Origin: Bolinopsis microptera
Lineage: Eukaryota; Ctenophora; Tentaculata; Lobata; Bolinopsidae
NCBI RefSeq assembly: GCF_026151205.1
Contig: NC_087082.1
Span: 11,727,997-11,791,996 of the forward strand
Length of the DNA: 64,000 bases
Direction: 5' to 3'
The notes beneath the pieces were generated by a model. It did not search any database and was not told the origin of the DNA. It saw nothing but the letters and a program-made list of their open reading frames with translations. Both the position numbers and the translations under genes were made by a program. How positions within the stretch are numbered: the stretch's first letter is position 1; each line of letters starts with the position of its first letter. Positions 1-20,164 of the stretch are shown one piece after another.

Positions 1-150
1 GTTTGAGGCCCTGAAAATCAAATTGTAAAGTAACAATTTCGGTGTTATAGTAAGTGGTGAAAATGTTTTAACTGGAATATTTCTAAAAGTGCTTGCAAAG
101 TTAATTATGAGCTAAGTATTATATACGAATATCAATTGCATACTACCCAG

Positions 151-9205
<9,055 letters not shown>

Positions 9206-11116
9206 TAAAACGAAATTAAGTGATTAAGTGGTTAATTGAGTGATAGATCAATTAAACTTACTTGGGGTAATGGACGATTACGTATAACCTCTATGCCACC
9301 ATTATCTAGCCACTATATTTCGGAGTGGTTGTGTTAGGGCAGCGTATCTAATCTCCCATTACCACGCTTACTTTTATATTAACGTCGCTCGGTTATGTGA
9401 TAAGAGCGCTTTAGTTGACAATTTAATTAATGAGAGAGTTTGTACCATCACCTTATAATAAGAGAATTCAGGAAAACAACGTGTCATTCTGGGAATCAAG
9501 CAGCCACATAATTAGGATGAATTTTAGTAAATGTAACTGTGGAAAATTATTCGTAAATTAGACTTTCGTCAGATCTTTTCTAATAAATGTTGAATAAACG
9601 TTCCTTGTGGGATGATCACTGGTATAATGTGCTTGATGTTGTCACGTGTTATTAACACGTGTAGCACGTGACTGTGATATTTTCTTGTACTTTATAATAA
9701 TGACTTATCTGATTAACCCATTTTATGTTTAACCGGAGGAATTTTCGTTAACAAATAAATGCTTTACTTTTAAGTGCAAGACACAATTGTGAAGATGATG
9801 TAGAAATGACTTGAATGTGACAAAACTGACATTTTGCTTGAAAATTTTACGTCAATGTACAATACAACAATTTGATCGTTTATTTTTAAGATTTTATTTC
9901 ATTTTTATGTGTGTCGGTGTTGGACAGAGCGTATCTTATTTGGTCGATTTTCTCATATTTCAGGGGGTACAGTTATAAGCCTCGAACCGCGAACCAGTCT
10001 AAAACCAAGTAAATCAAAATTTTTCCGGGAATCCATTGGTTGCATTAATCTTCCGGAATTTATCTTCGGTTTCAATTTTATCAGGTCTAGCTGGATTGGA
10101 GTTCGGTGTCCGAAAATTTAAAGGTTTTTGAAACAAATTATAATTAAGCTGCTTTTTTTGGTTACCAATAAGAATTTGTGGGATTAGAGACACACCATAT
10201 TGACCAAATGTGATACGCCCATGTGTCGTTAGGGTTGATATGATTTTCTTTCTGATCATTTATAAAATTTAGTTATCCGTTTTCAGCAAGTTTTTTTAGA
10301 GTTCAATTGTTCGTTAATTCAGACAAAAGTTTGCTTTTTAAAGTCACATTTAACTTGATAAAACTTTCCAAACTTTGGCTCTCACCAGTCATAAACGATA
10401 TTAAATGATACGTTTCAGTGGATTTCTTTGACAATAAAGTGTGTTCGGTTTGAGATGAGATTAGGGTTGAACATTTTACTAGATAGAGTACAATAGAGCA
10501 TGATTTGAATAAACATAATATTTAGATTGTTAGCTGTAATTTTATAATTATCACACATACAAATTCTAGTTTAACGGTTTATAATATTGCGTTTTTTATT
10601 TGCGTTATAGGTTCCATCATTTCACAACTAAATAGCTGACACATTCATAGATTATTATCTTGAGAATCTTCAATATACAATATTATACCATCTTTAATAT
10701 ACAAATCAAAATTACGTTAAACTTAAAATTACAATTTATTCTGGTCTAAACATCAAATGAACACTGATCACATTCTTAAAGTGATTTCTAGTGATAAGCA
10801 AAGCTATTGCATATATGCACTATTGTATATATATATACACTTGTGTCTTGTATATATATATATACACTTGAATCTTTGCATGAACACTTTAACTCAAATA
10901 CGTTGATTCGTGTTAAATGTCTCGAACCTGTTTGATAAAACGCTAAAGTCACTTCAGCATGTCACTTCGCCATATCATCAGTGTTTATGAACATTGAACA
11001 CTGAAGCCTGGGGTCCCCAGGTAATAGAGTATAGTCATAGATAATAGAGCGTTAAAATCGTAAAATCTCGCGATCTTTCACCAAAGGAGCTTGTCCAATA
11101 TCTGGGCATGATTATT
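9206..11116. other. Intergenic region between convergent aPKC and MIOX
   Basis: Besides the aPKC 3' UTR, this AT-rich stretch holds two copies of a TATATATATATACACTTG unit (10826-10869) and, at about 10981-11023, a truncated copy of the short MITE described below, recognisable by its 3' palindrome CCTGGGGTCCCCAGG. I see no coding exon with splice context. Confidence 0.6.
9582..9598 (+). terminator. Likely polyadenylation signals of aPKC
   Basis: Two AATAAA hexamers (9582-9587 and 9593-9598) lie 380-390 bases after the aPKC stop codon, in AT-rich sequence suitable for a 3' UTR end. Position and motif only; there is no transcript evidence. Confidence 0.5.
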
Positions 11117-14100
11117 TCACCAGAGGAGCTTACCGGGGCAATATTTGTCTATCAGATCTTCGTAGAACGGCTTAACTGCTTCTACATCGGGTATCTCTGC
11201 TCCTTTGGAGTACAGATCAAACGAACTGAAAGTGAAAGTATAATAACAATCAGAGCATTATCTCGAAAGTTTTTCAACCAGGCGAGCTTCTCTGTTTATA
11301 ATTAAAGGACCAGTTAACTGAAAAAAAAGTTATCCTCATATTTTGACAGATTGTGACAAATAGCTAACTAAGCAACGAGTCGAAATTCCTAAATCTCTAA
11401 CTGCTCTCTAACGCGTGTAATTAGCGTTTGTATTATTTTGGCGATGACGTCATAAAGTCCCTTGCGCGCACAGAGTAGCTCGTGAGACTGTATTTTACAG
11501 GTAGAAAATGGACACAATATAATGTTTCTCCCCCAAATAACTCGAAAAGTAAGTATTTTAGGGTACATGTTGCTTTATAAGTTGTATATAAACATGGCCA
11601 TTCTGCACAATTTGCACCCATTCAAAAATCTGTAGGGCCTTCATAGCCCAATTTACGAGATGCTCATATTTTAGCATGATTTCTGGAACCGAAAATCAGT
11701 TTTTCGCCAATAACTGAAAAAGTAAGCACTTTAAGGCATATGTTTGTTCGTAAGTCATATATTAATATGCTAATTGCGGTTCTTTTGCACCCTGTCTAAA
11801 GACTCTATCACGATCCTATCGAAAATGGGCTCAGCACCACGCCCAAAATGGTTTTTGGCAAATTTCTCGAAAAGTAAGGATTTTAGGCCATGTGTTGCTC
11901 AGTAACTCCTATATAAACATGCATATGCCGCTTGGTTAAAACCTATTTAGAAGTCTCTACGACCTTCAGAAGCAAGGGGTCGGTTACGTTATTGGGTCAA
12001 TATGGGCGTGGCCCTCCTGGGGTTTCTCCACGGTCAAAAAATGTCTCCAAACGAAAATCGTTTATTCATACCTTCAGGAAGGTCTGTGCAAAGTTTCGTG
12101 AGTATTTGAACATTTGCAGGTTCATTTCCATAAATGTCCATAAATGACTGGACTACACAACTTTAGAGTTAACTTTAGAGAAACTCATAAGTCATTTATC
12201 TCAAATTAAGCTGTTAGTGTCCATGATCAACCTGTGGCGACAATGTTTAACGTGAAATGTAAAAATCAGGAGTAATATAAAAAGTGTATTTTTAGATTAA
12301 AGTGCTAGCTCATAGTTTTAGAATTGTATAGATTAACGTTGGTCGTTTAGCCATCTAACAATCGATCGTGCCGTAATATATGGCCAAACAATAATAGGGT
12401 CTTGGAAATTCTATAGTTGTTCAGTGGGTCGATTGACTGAACACGTTTGCACTTGGTATTTAAACTTACCAGTAGTTTATTTATGTTATGTACCGATGAT
12501 AATGCAATTAGGATAACAACTAGGTAAGCCGTAAGTAGAATTCAAAACAAACCGCACACCGTACACACCAATCAGTATTACTATTTGGTAGACCTGGTAT
12601 TTTGGCGGGAATTCTGTTCCCACGGCACTGTTCTGATAGAAGCTACTTCTACTAATGGTCCCAGAGGAACGGCCGTAAAGTAGCCAGACTTCTTGTCTCC
12701 TGTACTGGCTGACGCATGTGGATTAAAGTTAGAAATTCCGCTATGATATAAATATAATTGCTCTCGGAATTGAACAAACTCCTACTTATCTAGATCCTTT
12801 CTAAATTCGTTAGAGTTTCATGGACTGGGGAAAATAATCGGTACAGTCTCCCTGCTTGTGTAATTAAGCAATGAAAACAATCCAAAATTATTACATTATA
12901 TGACATAAGTTGTAATAGCAGAAACTTTCTAACCGTACATTCACCCGCCACTGTTCAAGAAATTATGTCACTGTTTAAAATCATGACGTGAGCACTGTAC
13001 ATACAATCAGCTATTCCTTTAGTTAGGATGATAGCCAAAACTATAAGGATTTTGGAGAACTAGGGTAATAGTCATAATTCTAAAATTTGAGTGAGTTACA
13101 CGTGTTTTATTGACGATGATAAACATTTGCAATGTATTACGCTATGCAAGCGCGCACTGAGGGACTTTATGACGTCACGACGCCACAGCTTATTATTGCA
13201 ATAACACACGTTACACGTACGCTAGAGAATTGGTTCTTTCGGCGATACGATTCTTTACCAGTTTGTCACAGCTGATTTAAATCTTAGCCAAATTGGAGAC
13301 TACAAATTTTTCAGTTAACTGGTCCTTTAACCGATAATTTAGTTGCCAAGAATTTTAAAGGTTGATTAGGTTGAACTCACATAAATTATGCGACTAACCT
13401 GAATTTTTGGACCCAGGGAAGCATGGTCATGTCGATGTCAGAGCAAAGGTGATGGTAGTCTTCATGGTGATGCCAGGGATACAGTGAATGGTACCGTATC
13501 ATGTACAGTCCCTGTGAAAAGAATAATACTATAGTCCTGAAGTATATTATTGAGAAGAACACTGATACACAACAGCTATGTGTAAAATTGAGTACGGAAA
13601 AATTGACCAAAAATTAATTACGTAATATGTGAACGACCCCTATGGACTGTGAGTTGTGACAAACTCAGCGTTATGAGCTATAGCTATTCTCCTTATGCTA
13701 TCAATGACCTATTTCCTAAAACATCAGAGGTATCTGATCCAAGTAAAGTCTATAGCCGAGTTAGAAATAACATCTAAATCTTAAATACCAACATACCTGA
13801 TATTAGTATTACGGTAATTAATATTAGGTTGACTGACTTTAAGAAACCAACCTCAGTAGGTATAGTGGCCTTGTTCCTGGTAAGAACCTGATACATGTAT
13901 TCGTCGTGCCCCCAAGATGTCACCACTTCGTTCAGTCCACAGTTCGGACTGTAGATCCCGTACTTGGTGTTGTAGCGCGGATCTGCTATGTCCGGGTTTC
14001 CTTTGAAACTGAGATTTTCGATAATATATTAGATTCGTTTTTTACTTTCAGCGATATCATCAGTCGCATGTGCAATGTGTACAAGTTGACGAGTGACTAG

Positions 14101-15102
14101 TCAATTTTTACTCTAGTTTTCACGTCTACTACATGTTTACTATCACTAATGTTACAGGTAAGACAGTAGAATTTTGACGTTTTCGAATCAAATTTCAAAG
14201 GACTTGGGAGATTTACGGCTAAGTTGCAACCCGGATCGGAAAATACCTGGGTAATCCGAAGACGACTGAGGATCCAGGTTGGCAGCCGGTAACAAAGACG
14301 TCTCCCACCACTGCCCACTGGGGTTCACCGTGTAGGGCCAGCACTTTTCCCAGGTCGTGGATTAAACCTACCAGAGCAAACCATGGCTGGTCTGGATGGG
14401 CTTCTCTTATTCTCTCAGCTGTCTGCAGAAAACGTTCATTAAGTTCGATTCTCGCAAATCACTTGAGACCTCATCTTGTAATACTGCCAAAAATCTACTA
14501 ATATGTATAAAATTGAACTTCAGACCAAACTAGGTTTTATAAAGTAAAGTAAGCTTGTCCAGGTTATGCACCCCCTCCCCCTCTCCCCTCCCTCCCCCTC
14601 TCCTACTATACCTGGTACATGTGTATATCATTAGGTAGCGAGGTGTCCGGGTCACTCTCATCCACTAGTTTAGCCACCACGTCCATCATCTCCATTATCG
14701 TGTGCTTCCCCATTATTCCTGACCTGTACTTTTCTCGCTGGATATAGGGTCCATTATTTTACAGACTAATCATGGGATGGTAGAACAGTGCAGTTGCGTG
14801 AAGTTCGATCGTGGAGTTTCGGTTGTGAATATCATGCACATTTTGTATTACTTGTAGTTGACAGAAGACATCAATTAAAATATTCGATTTATCTGATCAC
14901 AATGTACCTGATCACAAGCAAACTGATGAGTCTGGTTCTTGTGCATATCGTAGTACGTATCCCTGACTCTTATCATTTCCCCCTCCAAGTTTTCGTAGTC
15001 CCTGAAGTTCTCCATTGCTTTGTCCAGTTCGAATTGAGGGGGTTCCGGTCTGTAAATCTCCGAGGGGTCCTCAAGACCCATTGTGGTAAAATCTGGATCC
15101 AA
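11117..15102 (-). CDS. MIOX: Myo-inositol oxygenase, six coding exons
   Basis: Di-iron enzyme that cleaves myo-inositol with O2 to D-glucuronate, the first step of inositol catabolism in the cytosol. Exons in transcript order: 15102-14908, 14737-14612, 14422-14247, 14008-13852, 13511-13399, 11225-11117; phases agree throughout. Starting at the first Met (15081, [12 protein letters not shown]) gives 284 residues, the usual family length. Iron ligands are all visible: His in DIHMYQTAE, His-Asp in LIHDLGK, His in [10 protein letters not shown], His in RYHSLYPWH and Asp in [11 protein letters not shown]. The C-terminus is [10 protein letters not shown]. An acceptor-like site at 15103 leaves room for a short upstream exon, since the frame is open back to 15102. 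Confidence 0.97.
11304..13330. mobile_element. TTAA-flanked DNA element in the last MIOX intron
   Basis: Both ends read TTAA-AGGACCAGTTAACTG, inverted, so the block is bounded by a TTAA target duplication as in piggyBac and Kolobok elements. A second inverted block with GACGTCATAAAGTCCCT and GCGCGC lies about 150 bp inside each end (near 11448 and 13150). The interior has three degenerate copies of a ~180-bp unit with CTCGAAAAGTAAG...TTTTAGG (from about 11530, 11710 and 11865) and short open frames that I cannot assign. No transposase is recognisable, so it is probably non-autonomous. The AGG start favours Kolobok over piggyBac, by inference. Confidence 0.7.
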
Positions 15103-15118
15103 CTGAAGTTGCAAAAGT

Positions 15119-17206
15119 ATATCACAGTGCTGGCAAGCACGACCGTTGCATTTATTGTGGGTATACTATGTACCCCATTTACTATTATACCCCCTTTACT
15201 ATTATACCCCCTTTACTATTATACCCCCTTTGGTACACGTTACAAGCCTCTTTCGTGCACGCGAAGCGTGCACTCCGGCCGAAGGCCGCCGCCTCCGGCA
15301 GGAGTTTTTCAGGCATTAAGACTCATCGGAAGTCGATCAGCAGATTTATTTTTAGTTCAAAACATTCTAATTTGATGTCAAAGATGACAGAAATAAAAAT
15401 AGTTATGTTGAGATTTTTAAGAAATTTGCATAAAATACTCGCCAGCACTGTTATACGAAATTCGGTAAAAAACCCAAAATCGCCATATTCAGGTGCCTTA
15501 AAAACCATGTTAAAATTGAGTTAGAGATCTGAAATTTTTCAGGGCGTCTAGACGGTGGCCAAATCGACTGCAAAAAAAGTTTCAGGTTTCAGGAGCATCG
15601 GGAAATGGGTTTTCTAGAACCCCTGTTTTACGATAGATTGTCGTGATACATATATACATATATATATATATTCAGGGATAGACGCTTTGCCAGTCAATTG
15701 TAGCCTGTATTTAATTGTCCATAGATTCAAAAGTATAAAAGATACAGCCATTTCCTACCACAGGTCTTGAAAATAATTGTTTACACTTTAGTTTACATTG
15801 TATAAACAAATTATTTGACGTCATGAACACCCCTTGATGACGTCATCAAGTTAACCGTTTTTAAAACTTGATTTTTGACAAAGTAATAACTTTTAAAACT
15901 GATTTTACACCATTAAAAAGTAATTGTATTCAAAATCTGAGGAAATTTTCATCTTAGATAATTGTTCAAGCATTCTGAAAATCTACCGGAAAGTTTTTCT
16001 AGCTTGCTCCTTCATAAAGATATTCGTCATTGAAGTTTGTGCTTTTTTGAAGAATTATTTTATAAAAACGTCAATTTTGCGATTTAGTATTCTCTGGTGT
16101 TGGGCCATGCCTTGGGTTGTGGAGCTCAGTTCTGCTTCCTATAGGTATAAATTGTGTCATAGGCTAGTTTTAAAGTTGAAAATCGAAAAGTTGCACACGT
16201 TGGGACACGCCCAAATTGATAGAAAATCGCTAAAATCACTGAAAATTGCTGTTTTCGTCATTTTCTGTCAACTTTAGAGTGCCGTTGTGATTACAGTTCT
16301 TCTTGAAATACTTTGAAACTTTGCATGCTTATCAAACTATATATAAAACAATTACATGCAAAAATTTACGGCGATTCAATATCGGATGCGCACGCAACGT
16401 CCGCTCAAAGTTTGCACGTGCGAAAGGTGAGAATTTTGCTCATTCGTGATTTCCAACAAATTCTGCTTTGCCACCACAGTTTAATGTCATTATATATGAA
16501 TTTAATGCCAACTTGAATGAGTATTAAGTGGCATATTCAGTCAGTGATCGACCGATATGCTTACCTAAACACAAGGAAATGTTTTTAAAGGAAAAATTTC
16601 GAAATCGTTGAAACTTCCTCCTTATTAATGAAGATATCAGTTTATATTTCGACTTTATAAAGTACCCTGACATTATAATCAAAAAGAGATGATATTTTAC
16701 CAAAACCCATAATCATGGGTAGAGTGGACCGCTGCCAGTGTCTCTCTTTCCAAAACAAAAGGAAATGATATTAATTTGATTGACCGTTCTCAAATGCAAA
16801 ATGATACCGAGAATGAAATCGGTCGCTCGCTTTTCCCATTCATTTACAATTGTAATAGATTAAGAAGAACTACCCAAAGGCAGCTGTACTCGGCAATAAA
16901 GATTCAATAAACTTCAGCTAATTCAATAAGTAATAACTACCACCCTTACCCCGAAATACTAGGTATCGACCCGAACGCAACCCAAAGAGATTTTTACAGC
17001 ATCTGATTGATGTAATCAATCGAAACTTATTCATTATTACAATTCGTAAGCCGTGAATGAATGGGAAAAGCGAGCGACCGATTTCATTCTCGGTATCATT
17101 TTGCATTTGAGAACGGTCAATCAAATTAATATCATTTCCTTTTGTTTTGGAAAGAGAGACACTGGCAGCGGTCCACTCTACCCATGATTATGGGTTTTGG
17201 TAAAAT
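15119..17206. mobile_element. Dispersed repeat family, copy A, with terminal hairpin module
   Basis: About 2.1 kb closely similar in order and sequence to 33349-35127 (copy B). Shared landmarks: TGCTGGCAAGCA at the left end, runs of ACTATTATACCCC, GGCATTAAGACTCATCG, TGATGACGTCATCAAGTTA, ATTCTCTGGTGTTGGGCCAT, GTCCGCTCAAAGTTTGCACG. The right part is an inverted repeat (about 16697-16850 against 17040-17206) with CCAAAACCCATAATCATGGG and its complement. No protein is recognisable. The left end starts 17 bp upstream of the MIOX first-exon acceptor. Confidence 0.8.
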
Positions 17207-17741
17207 TAAAGTCACAATATTGGTGGTACGTACACAGAACACACGTTTTAAACCTTTAATTTAAGAACCAGATATGATGGAGACTCCTTTATAATATTTT
17301 TCGTTTCCTTGGGGCCTATTTTAATTTTAGAGTAATATTAAATTTAAAAGTTTATTATCTCTTATTTTAATTTACGATATAACGCTTTACAGTTACTAAG
17401 GCCTGCAAAATGGACAATAAAAGCCATTCATGGTTTTAATACTTATACAGCAAGATACGATGTATTCAGAATTGGTGTTATTAATTATTCACCACAATCA
17501 TCGTTCAGTAGGTTGCAACCCGATTAGCTGGCGTGAGTCCAAAAGAAACTCCAATTGCGGAAATAACAAGCATATACAGTTATACTTATATAGTTGGCAA
17601 TAAATTAACCGGCATAATATAATTATATATCAATATGGTCACGTATAGCAAAAGTAATTGTGACATCTGAATTAGCCTTATATCACGAGTTCGTTTACGA
17701 TGGGATGGGAGGTGACATATGACGCTTCTTAACCGAAAGAG

Positions 17742-19031
17742 TCACATGAAACAGCCGACCAAACGTGTGAACTGTGCATGAACTTGGACAATGAGTTGGG
17801 TCGTGTGTGCTACATGCCATGTCTGCATATTCCATTTTCAATTGTTCAGATATGACATTTTACAACTTGTTAGTTATTACTTACACTTACACTTATAACA
17901 GCTGTAAACTGCAAACAAATTACCTACCTTATCGGACGTTATTGAACGGATTAACCAGTCACTGCCTGAATGCTAAACGAACATGATTTTGAACGGATAC
18001 CATAAAATTAACGCTCGAAGGTATTCAAAATCATTAAAAAATCCGAAAATTTTTCATAGTGAAGCTCACCAGACCAATTTGGTGAATAGGGAAGATGACC
18101 ATTTTCAAGTACCTGGTTTGATCAAATCAAAGAGGTATCAGTAAATGCTTAAATGCAAAACGTAAGCCGGATCAAAACTGTTTTAATGCTCGAGGCAATC
18201 AACTGATCCCATTTATCCTCTCTAAAAAAACCTGGTTGTACCTGTTCAGCTTGATATTCTTGGCAGTAGTCCACAAACATCGCGTGATTCTGGTCCTATC
18301 ATTAACCATTGGTTCAGTGCCATCAAATTCAATCATACAAGTCACGTCCTCATTACGCCTACGTAAGAATCATGAATAGTTGTCCAACTCTCCTCGGTGT
18401 ATGCTATGTAACGGCCCGGAGTCGCCAGGACCCAGGGCCCGGAGTCGCCAGGACCCAGGGCTCAGGAGACATCGCGTGTATTATATAACCAGGATACGGT
18501 AGCTAGGCGAACCTTGGAGCTCGTCCAACTGATCTCCTGTGATCTGTGCTCTCGTCTAACTTTTTTAACAGGTGGGATTAAATTTAAAATGTAAAAAGTA
18601 GCTACTTAAACTTAAAGTGAAGTTGTGGTTGAGTTTTGTGAGTTTGGAGTTGATTCATTCATGTTCGTAGTGATCCTCCGTTGGTAAAATTCAGTCTTTT
18701 TACAAATTATCGATTTACTATATTACTATCTACATATGTTGTCTGTGTCATGATTGTCAAAATCAGATTAAAAACGTACGATTGACGATGACCTTACTAT
18801 AGTTCTATACAGAGTTTTGGACTGTAGCCAGGACGACAAACTGCAAAGTGCAACTCCTACTGCACCGGAACCGCTGGAACAAGTTTTTAATTTCTTCCGT
18901 CTTCTATATAGCCAGGCGGTGGTTGTCTGCAGAATCGGAATATAGCACTTTAAGTATACAGTAAACCAGTCTAGCTACCTCAGGTACAATCTCATTCTCT
19001 CAGCTGTTTCAATTTTTATCCGTGGTTCCAT
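17742..19031 (-). CDS. Possible five-exon gene for a 112-aa protein of unknown function
   Basis: I do not recognise the product. Exons in transcript order: 19031-18979, 18358-18242, 18112-18070, 17972-17928, 17822-17742. Each has AG/GT borders and the phases (2, 2, 0, 0) chain without a stop from an ATG (MEPRIKIETAERMRLYL) through DVTCMIEFDGTEPMVNDR, LKMVIFPIHQIGL and GSDWLIRSITSDK to TWHVAHTTQLIVQ and a TGA. No signal peptide or obvious membrane segment. Exons 18242-18295 and 18070-18112 also have a second open reading, so frame choice rests on acceptor quality and phase. Confidence is limited accordingly. Confidence 0.4.
18405..18455. repeat. Tandem 23-bp duplication
   Basis: Two head-to-tail copies of GGCCCGGAGTCGCCAGGACC plus CAG. 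GC-rich against an AT-rich background; origin unknown. It lies in an intron of the possible 112-aa gene. Confidence 0.7.
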
Positions 19032-20164
19032 GTCTACGAGTACGATCAAGACGGATGAAACAATAATATAGGATTTATTTTTAAAGGGTCTGAGATTTAT
19101 GATCAGGTGTTGTATTTGTAATAACATCTTAACATCACGAGATCGTGTTGCATAAGGACGCTCGAAAAACACGCCGTAGCCAACTCTCGCTAGTATAACT
19201 ATAGGCCATAGGGTGTAAGTCACTTAGTCACTACATGGTGACTAAAATCCACGCGACGAACTTGAGAGTTGAGATGAATAATGAATATGTCGGCTCTTCT
19301 GCGACATTAAATAAAAGTAAAACATTAATTATGTAAAATGTTTATCACAATTTTGTATTTTGGTGTATGTAATATAATGGTATTCTAGGAAGTAATATAA
19401 AATATTGATATTGAATGTTATTGTTTACGTAATACTAAAATAATTTGCTGTGGCCAACTCATTCTAGATACAATTTGTTGTTTCTGTACATGTTTACAGT
19501 TTAGTGCATACTTCTGTATAATTGTGTATGTACTCATTACTCATACATCATTACTGGGCCGCGCTCAGCCTGTCATTCCGCCTAATCTCTATTCGGTTAA
19601 TGAACATAATAGCCTGGGGTCCTCAGGTAAATACATCATAACCCTTACTAGTTATCAAACTCTTCCACTCCCCATCATATAGTACTGAGCAATAGTATTA
19701 GTAATTAACCAACTAAATTTGGTGAACCCCATAGCTTGATTATTTCTCCCTACTCAACCTCCAATTTGTTGGTTCTTTTGTTTCACCTTGTCGCCCTCTC
19801 GGCCTTTCATGGGAAATTAGGTTATTTGTAGGAGTACTGCGAGGTTTTCAGAAGTAATAATATAAGGTGTCTACGTATAGAAATCTACATACGTCGTACT
19901 ATATTCTGCGTACGCTATGTGTGTTTACAATCTTGTGTGTATTAAGTGTTTCAATCGTGTTTCAATCGTCTCTCATGATCATATACTTTTCTGTGGTTAT
20001 ACATTTAGTAAGTTTGTTTTCTTAAATGAAAGATATTTAGACCACAAGTAAGGGAGCTATTTTTGACAAAAACACGTACCTAATATCTGATTATATTCTG
20101 CTTGAGAGTTGTGGCCTATAAAACTAGCGCAGTACTCCAATACCAGTTTCAGTACGCATTGGTT
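19032..20164. other. Stretch without recognised gene
   Basis: AT-rich sequence upstream of the possible 112-aa gene. Apart from the 80-bp MITE at 19551-19630 I see no exon, RNA gene or transposon end that I can support. Confidence 0.5.
19551..19630 (+). mobile_element. Short MITE-like element, 80 bp, 8-bp target duplication
   Basis: Begins TTACTGGGCCGCGCTCAGCC, ends CCTGGGGTCCTCAGGTAA, and is flanked by direct repeats ATACATCA (19543-19550 and 19631-19638). Same family as the elements at 31025, 36571, 37753 and 59846. Target size fits hAT- or MULE-like integration; no coding capacity. Confidence 0.85.

Noticed and set aside
14788-15524. Plus-strand open frames of 195 and 118 codons over the MIOX first exon
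   Set aside because: The first is antisense shadow of MIOX running into repeat copy A; the second lies wholly within the repeat.
18070-18295. Alternative reading of two exons (DQNHAMFVDYCQEYQAEQ / VLENGHLPYSPNWS)
   Set aside because: It needs an acceptor at 18296 with no pyrimidine tract; the other frame links better upstream and reaches an ATG.
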